Part shown: piece by piece, positions 1-7,127 of the stretch
Position numbering within the stretch: the stretch's first letter is position 1
How the letters are laid out: each line of letters begins with the position of its first letter
Assembly (NCBI GenBank): GCA_023263735.1
Contig: JALQUQ010000003.1
Span: 1-23,147, forward strand
Length of the DNA stretch: 23,147 bases
Direction of reading: 5' to 3'
From: Paracoccaceae bacterium
Lineage (GTDB): Bacteria; Pseudomonadota; Alphaproteobacteria; Rhodobacterales; Rhodobacteraceae
Made by a program: the position numbers and the translations under genes
The notes under the pieces: generated by a model
What the model was told of the DNA's origin: nothing
Database searches by the model: none
Seen by the model: the letters and a program-made list of their open reading frames with translations, nothing else

Positions 1-667
1 TTGTGATCCGTGCCAGCGGAACTGCCATGGCGGCTGCGGCATCCTGCACCCACCAGTCACCCTCGGCAAATCCCGGAAGGGCGGAAATCTGGCCGGGGCT
101 GTACAGACGGATTGACCCGTTGGGCAAAGGTTGCCCCGGTGGAATATGTTGGGCCCCCCGACGGAGGGTGATGTCGACCGGCGGCGTTTTTGTCAGAAGC
201 TGTTCGATGGCATCAACGGCGGGCCGACCATAGGCATGGACTGCGGGCTGCCGGATCCAGCGGGGCAGTTTTGGCGGCGCCAGCGTGTCAAGCGCGGGGG
301 GCATTGCGATCTGGCGCAAGACGGCGTTGACCAACCCAGACATGTGCTGGGTCTTTTTCGAGGTTCGCGTCAGCGACACAGCCTCATTCACGACAGCGAA
401 ATCAGGGGTGCCAGCCGCACGCTCGATCAGCGCCATCCGCAGGATATTCAGCACGGCAACCGGGGGTTTCTTGCGCAGCAACGGGGCAAGGAGCGCATCC
501 AGACGGTCAACGTTGCGCAAGACCGATGTTGCCAAACTCTCTGCCCGCGCTTTTTCTGGGGGCGTCATGGTGTCGGGCAAATCGATCTGCGACAGCAACC
601 GTCCTTCGCCGACGACCGCATTCAAAAGCATCAACGCCGCCGCGCGTGCGGAAAGTGAGGGGGCCAT
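1..667 (-). CDS. rsmB: 16S rRNA m5C967 methyltransferase RsmB (Sun), N-terminal part, runs off the left edge
   Basis: The reverse strand is open from an ATG at 667 to the window edge, giving 222 residues with no stop. Residues about 4-140 look like the NusB-like RNA-binding domain of RsmB, with the helical motif LNILRMALIERAAG and the signature SGLVNAVLRQ. The stretch from about 145 begins the linker and PUA-like part that precedes the SAM-dependent methyltransferase domain (PGFAEGDWWVQDAAAA is typical). RsmB methylates C967 of 16S rRNA in the small subunit. The catalytic cysteines and SAM motif would lie outside the window; family members are about 390-430 residues. A ribosome-binding site AAGGAACC lies just upstream of the ATG. 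It is divergent from the DUF1674 gene, with a 66-base gap. Family assignment is from recognised sequence pattern, not a search. Confidence 0.88.
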   Translation of the reverse strand, partial: MAPSLSARAAALMLLNAVVGEGRLLSQIDLPDTMTPPEKARAESLATSVLRNVDRLDALLAPLLRKKPPVAVLNILRMALIERAAGTPDFAVVNEAVSLTRTSKKTQHMSGLVNAVLRQIAMPPALDTLAPPKLPRWIRQPAVHAYGRPAVDAIEQLLTKTPPVDITLRRGAQHIPPGQPLPNGSIRLYSPGQISALPGFAEGDWWVQDAAAAMAVPLARIT

Positions 668-679
668 GGTTCCGGTTCC

Positions 680-708
680 TTGGAAAGCGTACCCTTTGCG
701 CCTATAAC
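680..708 (+). promoter_or_regulatory. Candidate sigma70-type promoter for the DUF1674 gene
   Basis: TTGGAA (680-685), a 17-base spacer and TATAAC (703-708) match a housekeeping promoter in spacing and in most positions. The predicted start would be near 715, leaving a leader of about 19 bases with CAGGAAAG before the ATG at 734. No transcript evidence is available. Confidence 0.45.
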
Positions 709-733
709 AAAGACAGCAAACAGGAAAGCTGCC

Positions 734-916
734 ATGTCGGATCAGACCAAACCCGAATTGCCCCCGGCGGCCCTGCGCGCCTTGGCCGAAGCTGAAGAGC
801 GCCGGAAAAACGCCGCAGATCTTGCTTTGCCCAAGGAATTGGGCGGGCGTCGAGAAGGTCTTGAGGCGGTTCGCTATGGCGACTGGGAAAAACGGGGAAT
901 CGCGATCGATTTCTGA
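734..916 (+). CDS. DUF1674 protein, succinate dehydrogenase assembly factor 4 (SDHAF4)-like
   Basis: This small soluble protein of 60 residues has a charged helical N-terminal half (AEAEERRKNAADLALPKELG) and a conserved C-terminal tail, GLEAVRYGDWEKRGIAIDF. The tail is the hallmark of the DUF1674/SDHAF4 family (RYGDWE near the end and a terminal DF). In eukaryotes SDHAF4 binds the flavinylated catalytic subunit of succinate dehydrogenase and helps assembly. A similar role in alphaproteobacteria is inferred from homology. The ATG at 734 is chosen over one at 680 because CAGGAAAG lies just upstream and the encoded protein then has the usual family length. It is followed by a 131-base gap before gnd and probably forms its own short transcript. 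Confidence 0.85.
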   Translation: MSDQTKPELPPAALRALAEAEERRKNAADLALPKELGGRREGLEAVRYGDWEKRGIAIDF

Positions 917-941
917 GGTCGCCCGAATTGCGCGATTCCGC

Positions 942-1038
942 TTGCACTTTTGCTGCTGGGCGGAAATGTTAGCGATATCAAATAAATTCGCGGGCAGGGC
1001 TGAGACCGGCTTGTCCGGTCATGCCGTTTGTCGGGGAG
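942..1038 (+). promoter_or_regulatory. gnd leader: operator-like site, hairpin and ribosome-binding site
   Basis: A TTGCAC at 942-947 could be a -35 box, although no good -10 follows. At 966-981 the sequence ATGTTAGCGATATCAA resembles the operator read by LacI-family gluconate repressors (E. coli GntR, ATGTTA-N4-TAACAT type) and has the central CG typical of LacI-family sites. A perfect 6-bp hairpin, GACCGG/CCGGTC with a 5-base loop, spans 1004-1020. GGGGAG at 1033-1038 is well placed for translation from 1048. Operator identity is inferred from motif resemblance alone. Confidence 0.4.
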
Positions 1039-1047
1039 ATGGATCAT

Positions 1048-2451
1048 ATGGCGCGCGCTGAAATCGGGCTGATCGGTTTGGGGACTATGGGGGCTGCGCT
1101 TGCCTCGAATATCGCGGAAAAAGGCTTTCCGATTGCGGTTTGGAACCGGACAACCGAGGTGACGCGCAGTTTTCACGCCAATTCCGGGGCGTTGGCCGAA
1201 AACATCGTGCCAACCGAATCGTTGGAAGAGTTGGTCAAGGCGATCAAATCCCCCCGGGCGATCATTCTGATGGTTCCGGCGGGCAAGGCCGTTGACGACC
1301 AGATTGCGGCTTTGTCGCCTCTCTTGGATCAGGACGATCTGGTGATCGATGCGGGCAATGCCAATTTTCATGACACCAACCGTCGGGCGGCGGCTGGATT
1401 GCCGATGCATTTCCTGGGGATGGGCGTTTCGGGTGGCGAAGAGGGGGCACGCCATGGCCCGTCGATCATGGGGGGCGGTGATCGCGCCGACTGGGATCGA
1501 GTGTCGCATATCTTGACGGCGATTTCGGCAAAAACCGACGATGGCACCGCCTGCGCGACCTGGATGGGCCAGGCCGGTGCCGGGCATTTCGTGAAGACGG
1601 TTCATAACGGGATCGAATATGCCGACATGCAGATGATCGCCGAAATCTACGGGATCATGCGCGATGGGCTGGGCCACACGGCGGCCGAAGTGGCCGAGAC
1701 TTTTGCGCAATGGAACAAGGGGCCGCTGCAATCCTATCTTGTCGAGATTTCGGCCGCTGTGGCCGGCGCGGCCGACCCGATCACCGGAAAGCCGATGCTG
1801 GATGTCATTCTTGATGCGGCGGGCCAAAAGGGCACTGGCCGTTGGACCGCGATCGAGGCCCAGCATCTGGCGGCCCCCGTTCCCGTGATCGAAGCCGCGG
1901 TGATGGCGCGCAACGTCTCTTCGCGGATCGGAGAACGTCAGTTGGGCGAGGCTGCCTATGGCCCTGCGCCCAAACCATTGACCGAAGGAATGGCCACTGC
2001 CGATCTTGAGCAGGCGCTGATTGCGGGCAAGATTCTGTGTTATGCGCAAGGGTTCACGATGATTTCGGCTGCGTCGGAGTCTTTTGGCTGGGATCTTCCC
2101 TTGCCCGAAATCGCGCGGGTCTGGCGGGCAGGCTGCATCATTCGGTCCTCGATGTTGAATGAGATGGCGACCGCCTTGTCCGAAGATGCTGGGCGAAATC
2201 TGATTCTTGCGCCTGATTTCGTGGCGCGCGTCAAGGCGGGTGTGCCAGCGCTGCGGCGCGTTGTTGCGGCAGGGGCCTTGAATGGTCTTGCTTGTCCGGC
2301 ATTGGCGGCGGGTCTGTCGTGGTTTGACATGTTCACCACGGCACGCGGAACCGCCAATATGATTCAAGGCCAGCGAGACTTCTTTGGGGCGCATGGCTTT
2401 GATCGTTTGGACGGCGCCGACAGCCATCATGGGCCGTGGGGCGCGAACTAA
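1048..2451 (+). CDS. gnd: 6-phosphogluconate dehydrogenase, decarboxylating (NADP+-dependent type)
   Basis: This 467-residue protein matches the long-form enzyme that oxidises and decarboxylates 6-phosphogluconate to ribulose 5-phosphate in the cytosolic pentose phosphate pathway. The Rossmann motif GLIGLGTMGAALASN starts near residue 8. The substrate motif GMGVSGGEEGARHGPSIMGGG is at about 124-144. The catalytic segment GHFVKTVHNGIEYADMQ puts Lys183, His186 and Asn187 at the canonical numbers. The C-terminal RDFFGAHGFDR motif is present. The ATG at 1048 is preferred over in-frame ATGs at 1021 and 1039 because GGGGAG at 1033-1038 fits 1048 and the coenzyme motif then begins at the normal distance. 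It stands alone on the plus strand and converges with the flagellar genes. NADP preference is inferred from family. Confidence 0.97.
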   Translation: MARAEIGLIGLGTMGAALASNIAEKGFPIAVWNRTTEVTRSFHANSGALAENIVPTESLEELVKAIKSPRAIILMVPAGKAVDDQIAALSPLLDQDDLVIDAGNANFHDTNRRAAAGLPMHFLGMGVSGGEEGARHGPSIMGGGDRADWDRVSHILTAISAKTDDGTACATWMGQAGAGHFVKTVHNGIEYADMQMIAEIYGIMRDGLGHTAAEVAETFAQWNKGPLQSYLVEISAAVAGAADPITGKPMLDVILDAAGQKGTGRWTAIEAQHLAAPVPVIEAAVMARNVSSRIGERQLGEAAYGPAPKPLTEGMATADLEQALIAGKILCYAQGFTMISAASESFGWDLPLPEIARVWRAGCIIRSSMLNEMATALSEDAGRNLILAPDFVARVKAGVPALRRVVAAGALNGLACPALAAGLSWFDMFTTARGTANMIQGQRDFFGAHGFDRLDGADSHHGPWGAN

Positions 2452-2459
2452 ATTCTCTT

Positions 2460-2490
2460 GCGGAGCATCCCGTGGCATTGGTTGCTCCGC
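2460..2490. terminator. Hairpin between convergent gnd and the flagellar operon
   Basis: A perfect 8-bp inverted repeat, GCGGAGCA at 2460-2467 and TGCTCCGC at 2483-2490, encloses a 15-base loop. It fills almost the whole 39-base gap between the two converging stop codons and directly abuts the stop of the 724-residue gene. Neither side has a clear T-tract, so intrinsic termination is plausible but unproven. It could serve both directions. Confidence 0.4.
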
Positions 2491-4665
2491 TCACTCTACC
2501 TTTGAAAGGTCAGACAGGAGTGAGGTAATTGCGGCGCGCGTTTCCTCACTTTGCGCCAGCAGTTCCTGCGCTGCCGCGAGCGGCGTCTCTTTGATGACCG
2601 GTGCGGCCATCGCGCCGTGCACGGCGGCCCAAGGTCCGTCTAGCGTATCTACGGTATATTCATTGGCCCAACGGCGCAGTTGCCGAGATGCTGCTGTGTC
2701 GTTTTGATCTTCTTTGATCTTTGCGGCCTCATCATATGCGCCAATTCGGGTCAGCGCTGCCGCGAGCGTATCTTGGGCAGACGCGTCTTTTGTCGCTTCT
2801 CGCACGGCCGCCTTGGCATCCCCGGATTCGAGCAACAGCAACGCATGCAGAGCCAAAGGTGCATCGCCAGCCTCAACCATGGCCAAAGCCGCATTTGGCA
2901 AACCAAGATCGTTCAGCCGAAGGGACAGGGTTTCCCGAACCGCTTGGGGTAAAAGGCGCCTCTCCTCCTCATCCATCGAAACGGCAAATTCCAGAACGGC
3001 GGTCTCTGGCCCGATCTTGCCCAAAATGTCCCAAATGGCCAAGCGTTGTGCTGGGCTCTCTTGGGCGGTATCAAAAGCGGCATCAAAATCCCCAGCCAAG
3101 GCCAAGGCGATGGACAAAGCCGCATAGGCCTCTTTTCCATCTTCCTCTCGGTCCATTGCGAAAGTGAAAGATTGAAGCGCAACAAGGTCTTCTGGCGAGA
3201 GAGGCTCCATTTTCTGATGCCGCGCGGCTGTTTCCAAGAGCAGCCGATCAAGCTCATTCTCTGGCGATTCTGCGTCCGCGGTCCTTACCGCGTTCAGCGC
3301 CTTTTCCGCCTTGGCCACGTCGCCCTCGTGCAGGGCAATATCGGCAGCGACCAATTCGGCATGGGGTGCATCCTCCGGAGTGGCGCGTGCGAGCGCCGAT
3401 CTGACCTGCTCTGCCTCTGAAGCCGCGCCAATATTCAACAAAGCTTTGGCCAGAGGCGCGCCGACCAAGGGTTTGATATGCGCGGGCAGTTCGCGAAAGG
3501 CATTGGCCGCCGCACGACTATTCACGCCTGTCGGATGCGACTCGGTCGTGGCAAGCAAAGCCCACAACGCCGCTGCCGATCCACAGCTTTGCATTTTCAA
3601 AAAGGGGTTTTCAATTAGGGGCCGCTCGTCGATCAAAAGAGCGATCGCTGTAAGAAGAGGTTCGGAAATCTTTACCTCGGGAAAGCTCTTGGACAGGGTC
3701 AGAGCCTCAGCCCCAAAGCCGAAATAAAGATGCGTTTTCATCGCTGTAACGATCGCGTCGGGCTTCGCCTGATCAAACTCTTCCAGAATGGCCTGTTTGG
3801 CGGCCGCCATCGCCAAATGTGGATCGCTTTCCTCCGGCATCCAGTCGCGCAAGGTGACCCATTCCGGTTTGGGGCAAAGGGCGCCCTCGGTAGAAAGCAA
3901 TGTCGGATCGCTGTCGAGCGGCGAAACCGCTATCTGTGGCAGGGCTTCCAAGGCCAGACGTATCTGGGGATCACCCGGGGGAACGAAAGCTGGGCTTGGG
4001 CCCTGGGGGACCTGCATCTGAATGTATCCGGCTGTTGCAGCTTGGCTCAGGGCCGCGGCCAATTGACCCTGAAACGCCGTTCGGTTTGCGAAATCGGTCG
4101 GTTCAATTCTGGGCCCAAAATCAACAGTAGGCTCGGCCGGTTCCGACGTCGGCTCATGGTCCTGACTCACCTCGGTCCAATCATAGATCGGCGCCTTGGC
4201 GTCCGGGGTCGGTTTGGGCCGCGGTTGGGGCCTTTGGAGCCTTGCCTCCTCCGCAAGGTCGTCGGCCTTTTGCTGCGACTCTGCCAAGGTTTCGTAGATC
4301 GAGTTTTCCGGAGCCCCGCCCGGTTTGATATCCAGAACCAAGACGGTTTCCGAAAATTCGAAGGGAATAATGTGGCAAGCGCAAGCCAATCCCAGTTGCA
4401 AGTCCCCGCTGTCAGGCTCAACCCAGATCGACTGAAGCCGCTCATGCCCGATTGCGCGAAAAACCTCGGTCAAGTCAAAGCGAAGCCCATCGGCCCCCAG
4501 GGACAACAAATATCCGCCTTGGGTTCGCGCCAAGGCCCATGTGTGGCGCTGTTCGGTCGTCACCGTTATGCGGGTGAAATCCGCGTGTTTGCCCGAGCGG
4601 ACCTTGGCGACCTCGGCTTGAGCCGCAAAGGGAACGAGCATAAGGGCCAGAGCAAGGCGTTTCAT
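2491..4665 (-). CDS. Uncharacterised periplasmic protein of the flagellar stator operon (AMIN-like domain plus helical repeats)
   Basis: This 724-residue protein begins with a clear signal peptide (MKRLALALMLVPFAAQA, cleavage expected after residue 17). Residues about 18-115 are beta-rich and carry GKHADFTRITV and ETVLVLDIKPG, which resemble AMIN-type domains. A proline- and acid-rich linker follows (about 140-190, RPQPRPKPTPDAKAP). Residues about 285-724 are alanine-rich amphipathic helices in TPR-like pairs. Cysteines 95, 97, 264 and 361 could form disulphides. Its ATG overlaps the motA stop (ATGA), so translation is probably coupled. No exact family is recognised. Because a MotE-like protein is in the same operon, and rhizobial MotE is a chaperone for the periplasmic stator protein MotC, a MotC-like role is a reasonable inference, though its length and domains differ from rhizobial MotC. 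An alternative is a periplasmic or outer-membrane ring partner. Confidence 0.8.
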   Translation of the reverse strand: MKRLALALMLVPFAAQAEVAKVRSGKHADFTRITVTTEQRHTWALARTQGGYLLSLGADGLRFDLTEVFRAIGHERLQSIWVEPDSGDLQLGLACACHIIPFEFSETVLVLDIKPGGAPENSIYETLAESQQKADDLAEEARLQRPQPRPKPTPDAKAPIYDWTEVSQDHEPTSEPAEPTVDFGPRIEPTDFANRTAFQGQLAAALSQAATAGYIQMQVPQGPSPAFVPPGDPQIRLALEALPQIAVSPLDSDPTLLSTEGALCPKPEWVTLRDWMPEESDPHLAMAAAKQAILEEFDQAKPDAIVTAMKTHLYFGFGAEALTLSKSFPEVKISEPLLTAIALLIDERPLIENPFLKMQSCGSAAALWALLATTESHPTGVNSRAAANAFRELPAHIKPLVGAPLAKALLNIGAASEAEQVRSALARATPEDAPHAELVAADIALHEGDVAKAEKALNAVRTADAESPENELDRLLLETAARHQKMEPLSPEDLVALQSFTFAMDREEDGKEAYAALSIALALAGDFDAAFDTAQESPAQRLAIWDILGKIGPETAVLEFAVSMDEEERRLLPQAVRETLSLRLNDLGLPNAALAMVEAGDAPLALHALLLLESGDAKAAVREATKDASAQDTLAAALTRIGAYDEAAKIKEDQNDTAASRQLRRWANEYTVDTLDGPWAAVHGAMAAPVIKETPLAAAQELLAQSEETRAAITSLLSDLSKVE

Positions 4666-5531
4666 GCCGCCTCCTGCTTCAGGCTTTTCAAGGCATCTTC
4701 AAGTGAGCCAAAACTCGGGCGAACATGGTGCGGCGCATTTTGCCGCCCGACCTCGATGCAGATATTCGCCGGGTGGTTGTGCAGATTGGCGATCAGCACC
4801 TCTCGGATCAATTGGTAGAAATGTTGGTCCTCTTCGACGACGGCTTTGACGCGGCTGGCAAATGGCCCGACGATTCCATAGGCCAGAAAAACGCCAAGGA
4901 ACGTCCCGACCAGCGCGCCACCGATCATTTTCCCCAACACCTCGGGCGGCTGATCGATTGACCCCATCGTCTTGATCACGCCCAGAACGGCGGCAACGAT
5001 CCCAAGCGCGGGCAGGGCATCTGCCATGTTTTGCAGGGCATGGCTGGTATGCAGCGCATGGTGCGACCGGGCTTCCATCCGCTTGTCCAGAACCTCTTCA
5101 ACCTGATGCGGGTCATCATAATTCATCGCGGCTGCCCGGAACGTATCGCAAATCAATTCGACGGCGTCGTGATCATGTTGGATGCGTGGATACTTTCCAA
5201 AAATGGGTGAAGTGTCCGCATTTTCGATATGTTCTTCCAATCCAACTGGGTTGGACCGTGACAACCGGATCAATTCGAACAGCAGACACAGCAGATCGCG
5301 GTAATCCGTGGGCTTCCACTTGGGCCCTTTGAAAACCTTTCCGATATCCTTTCCGGCATGTTTCACGACCGAAAAGTCGTTTGAAATCAGAAATGCCCCG
5401 ATGGCAGCCCCGCCAATCATCATGAATTCGAAGGGCAGGGATTTCATGATGATGCCAAGCTTCCCTCCGGCCAAGAGGTATCCGCCAAAGACCATGGCGA
5501 AGATGACGCCAATACCAATTATTCCAAACAT
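4662..5531 (-). CDS. motA: Flagellar motor stator protein MotA
   Basis: This 289-residue inner-membrane protein has the MotA arrangement: two membrane segments near the N-terminus (about 2-20 and 33-51), a large cytoplasmic loop with RLSRSNPVGLEEHIENADTSPIFGKYP, and two more segments around 173-190 and 203-225. The functional prolines expected near E. coli P173 and P222 are Pro174 (DALPALGIVAAVLG) and Pro223 (GIVGPFASR). MotA pairs with MotB to conduct ions and press on FliG. AAGGAAAG precedes the ATG at 5531. The gene follows the MotE-like gene by 34 bases and overlaps the next gene by 4. No motB is found in the window, which is unusual, since motA and motB are often adjacent. Confidence 0.96.
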   Translation of the reverse strand: MFGIIGIGVIFAMVFGGYLLAGGKLGIIMKSLPFEFMMIGGAAIGAFLISNDFSVVKHAGKDIGKVFKGPKWKPTDYRDLLCLLFELIRLSRSNPVGLEEHIENADTSPIFGKYPRIQHDHDAVELICDTFRAAAMNYDDPHQVEEVLDKRMEARSHHALHTSHALQNMADALPALGIVAAVLGVIKTMGSIDQPPEVLGKMIGGALVGTFLGVFLAYGIVGPFASRVKAVVEEDQHFYQLIREVLIANLHNHPANICIEVGRQNAPHHVRPSFGSLEDALKSLKQEAA

Positions 5532-5565
5532 GCGGTCTTTCCTTGTTTCGGGCGGAGCAAGGTCG

Positions 5566-6138
5566 TTACTCCTTTGGTGCCGTTGCGTTGCGACCCGCTA
5601 TCAGGACGCTGACGGAATATCCTGTTTCCGGTTTCATCCCCGAGATGACTGCGGCCGCCGCTTCTGGCCGCATTCGGCCCAGAAACCCTGCCGCAAATTC
5701 GGGCGACATGGTTTCAAACAAGGCTGCCGCATCGGCCGGCTTCATCGCCTCGTAGACGGCGGTCAGGCGCGACAGATCCTGCTCGGCCGCGCCGTCGGCG
5801 ATGGTCAGCGTTTCTCGCAATCGGGCTTCGGCGGCGACGACTTGTTCAAGCCGCGCTGTCAGGGCCTTTTCGGCCAGATCCAGGGCAGCCTTGCGATCTT
5901 CCAGTGCGATTTCACGCGCTTTGACCTGGGTGTCCCGCTCCTTCAAGGCATTTGCCAAAGCGATTGGTGGTGCCGGGCACGAAACAGGTGTTGGAGATTC
6001 GGCACTTTCCGATGGCGCCGATTGCAGTGCCATCGCCGCTCCGACCCCCTGACCCAAACGCAAAGCACCCGCTGCGGCAAGAAAAACCGCGAGAAAGGTC
6101 AACATCTCTCGCCCAGAGAGGAGGCCCCGGATGTTCAT
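5566..6138 (-). CDS. MotE-like flagellar protein with MgtE N-domain-like C-terminus
   Basis: This protein of 190 residues has one N-terminal membrane anchor (about 12-30, MLTFLAVFLAAAGALRL), a periplasmic segment with a coiled coil (about 60-125, rich in A, E, K and R), and a C-terminal helical domain (about 123-185) with the pattern YEAMKPADAAALFETMSPEFAAGFLGRMRPEAAAAV. The last region is the repeat seen in MgtE intracellular domains and in rhizobial MotE. In Sinorhizobium meliloti MotE is a dedicated periplasmic chaperone of the stator protein MotC. The start ATG overlaps the previous gene's stop as ATGA, and motA follows. The MotE label rests on domain pattern and operon context, so a more general flagellar accessory role is possible. 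Confidence 0.78.
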   Translation of the reverse strand: MNIRGLLSGREMLTFLAVFLAAAGALRLGQGVGAAMALQSAPSESAESPTPVSCPAPPIALANALKERDTQVKAREIALEDRKAALDLAEKALTARLEQVVAAEARLRETLTIADGAAEQDLSRLTAVYEAMKPADAAALFETMSPEFAAGFLGRMRPEAAAAVISGMKPETGYSVSVLIAGRNATAPKE

Positions 6139-6518
6139 CGCACGGCCCTTTGTGCAGGACGTTCACCACGGCGCCGCACGAATCTGATGCGGCGATCTTC
6201 GTCGTCATCCTCTTCCTCTTGGTCACCCTGCGCCAAAGGAATGTCGTGCATCGAGGCCAAAACCACATCGAGGCGCGCCGCAGCGCTTTCGGCCCTTTGC
6301 ACCTGACTTTCCAATGCCTTGGCAGACTCCTCTGCCGCAGCGCGTGCCTTGGCGAGAGCGCGGGTCATGTCGTCCACCTGCGCCGAAAGCACTGCAATTG
6401 CGCCGCCCATCCCGCTCTCTAGGGCGGTAAAACGCTTGAGGCGCCGCGACAGGACCAAACAATAATAGGCTGCGGCAAAGGCGCCGGTGGCCAAGAGAAA
6501 ATCGGCAATCAGGTTCAT
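6135..6518 (-). CDS. Small membrane-anchored coiled-coil protein of the flagellar operon (DUF6468-like)
   Basis: This protein of 127 residues has an N-terminal membrane helix (about 2-22, LIADFLLATGAFAAAYYCLVL) followed by RR and a long helix (about 30-90, repeated A, E, K, R and heptad-like spacing: VDDMTRALAKARAAAEESAKALESQVQRAE). It ends in an acidic run (EEEDDDED) and then a basic tail. It resembles a conserved but uncharacterised protein found between fliL and motE or fliM in alphaproteobacterial flagellar clusters, which I believe is DUF6468; that number is from memory. AAGGGGGT precedes the ATG at 6518, 12 bases after the fliL stop. The four-base overlap with the MotE-like gene indicates coupled expression. 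Function is unknown. Confidence 0.75.
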   Translation of the reverse strand: MNLIADFLLATGAFAAAYYCLVLSRRLKRFTALESGMGGAIAVLSAQVDDMTRALAKARAAAEESAKALESQVQRAESAAARLDVVLASMHDIPLAQGDQEEEDDDEDRRIRFVRRRGERPAQRAVR

Positions 6519-6530
6519 TCTGACCCCCTT

Positions 6531-7010
6531 TCAATTCAGGACAAATTCGGAGATGAGCAGGTCACGGACGCGGCCTTCGCCGGTGACGATCTGAATGCGG
6601 CGCAGCATCTGCGCCTTGATTCGCAGCATGGCTGTCGGGTCCTCAAGCGTGGCAACATCGACAGCCCGCAAATAGCTGTTCAGCACATCGACAACGCGAG
6701 GCTTGATCCCCGTAACCTCTGTCTGAGCCGTCACGGGCACCTCCAGCTGCGCTGAAAATCGCAGGTGTCGGGCGCCGGCCGTCGGCCCGAGGCTGATGAC
6801 GATCGGGTCAAGCGCGACAAAGGCGATGTCGGGCAGGGGGCCAAGCGGCTCGTGCGCCGATTCCGCCGCATGGCCAAGGGGAATCAGCCCTTTGAAACTG
6901 GCATAGAACCCACCAGCTCCCAACAGGACGGCCCCCAATAGCCCCAAGACAAGAGGCATTTTCCCTCGCTTAGGGGGAGTGTCGGTCGATGCCGCATCCG
7001 TTTGTGACAT
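6531..7010 (-). CDS. fliL: Flagellar basal body-associated protein FliL
   Basis: This 159-residue inner-membrane protein has a short cytoplasmic N-terminus with KRGK, one membrane helix (about 18-40, MPLVLGLLGAVLLGAGGFYASF) and a periplasmic domain with the FliL pattern: LDPIVISLGP, LRFSAQLEV, VVDVLNSYLRAVDVATLEDP, and the C-terminal LISEFVLN. FliL surrounds stator units at the basal body and supports torque or stator stability. It is the first gene of the minus arm, with fliF divergent 117 bases away across a CtrA-type box. Downstream genes are spaced 12 bases apart or overlap, consistent with one transcript through motA. The ribosome-binding site is weak. Confidence 0.93.
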   Translation of the reverse strand: MSQTDAASTDTPPKRGKMPLVLGLLGAVLLGAGGFYASFKGLIPLGHAAESAHEPLGPLPDIAFVALDPIVISLGPTAGARHLRFSAQLEVPVTAQTEVTGIKPRVVDVLNSYLRAVDVATLEDPTAMLRIKAQMLRRIQIVTGEGRVRDLLISEFVLN

Positions 7011-7056
7011 GTCGTTCCCATCTTTTTTGGTGAGAACGAAACTAGATCAAAGGTCA

Positions 7057-7071
7057 CTAACCGATTGTTAA
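7057..7071. promoter_or_regulatory. CtrA-type binding site between fliL and fliF
   Basis: CTAA-N7-TTAA on the plus strand (TTAA-N7-TTAG on the minus strand) differs by one base from the CtrA full site TTAA-N7-TTAA. It lies 46 bases from the fliL ATG and 56 from the fliF ATG, so it could control both arms. CtrA is an established regulator of motility genes in Caulobacter and in several Rhodobacterales. Use of this particular site is an inference. I saw no sigma54-type (GG-N10-GC) promoter in the gap. Confidence 0.55.
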
Positions 7072-7127
7072 GCCGAACGCATCAATTCTGCCCTTGTCAG
7101 GCAGAAGTCGGTGAGACGGAGGTGAAC

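Noticed and set aside
1021..1047. Earlier in-frame starts for gnd (ATG 1021 and 1039)
   Set aside because: The ribosome-binding site at 1033-1038 overlaps or lies downstream of these, and the coenzyme motif position favours ATG 1048.
874..2478. Long reverse open frame of 534 residues opposite gnd
   Set aside because: It mirrors a clear gnd coding region, has low-complexity Arg/Pro/His-rich translation, no domain pattern and no ribosome-binding site. High G+C genomes give such shadows.
3730..4818. Plus-strand open frame of 362 residues opposite the 724-residue flagellar protein
   Set aside because: No motif and no ribosome-binding site. The reverse frame has a signal peptide and is coupled to motA.
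7011..7127. Sigma54-type flagellar promoter in the fliL-fliF gap
   Set aside because: No GG-N10-GC element with the expected flanks was found on either strand; only the CtrA-type site stands out.
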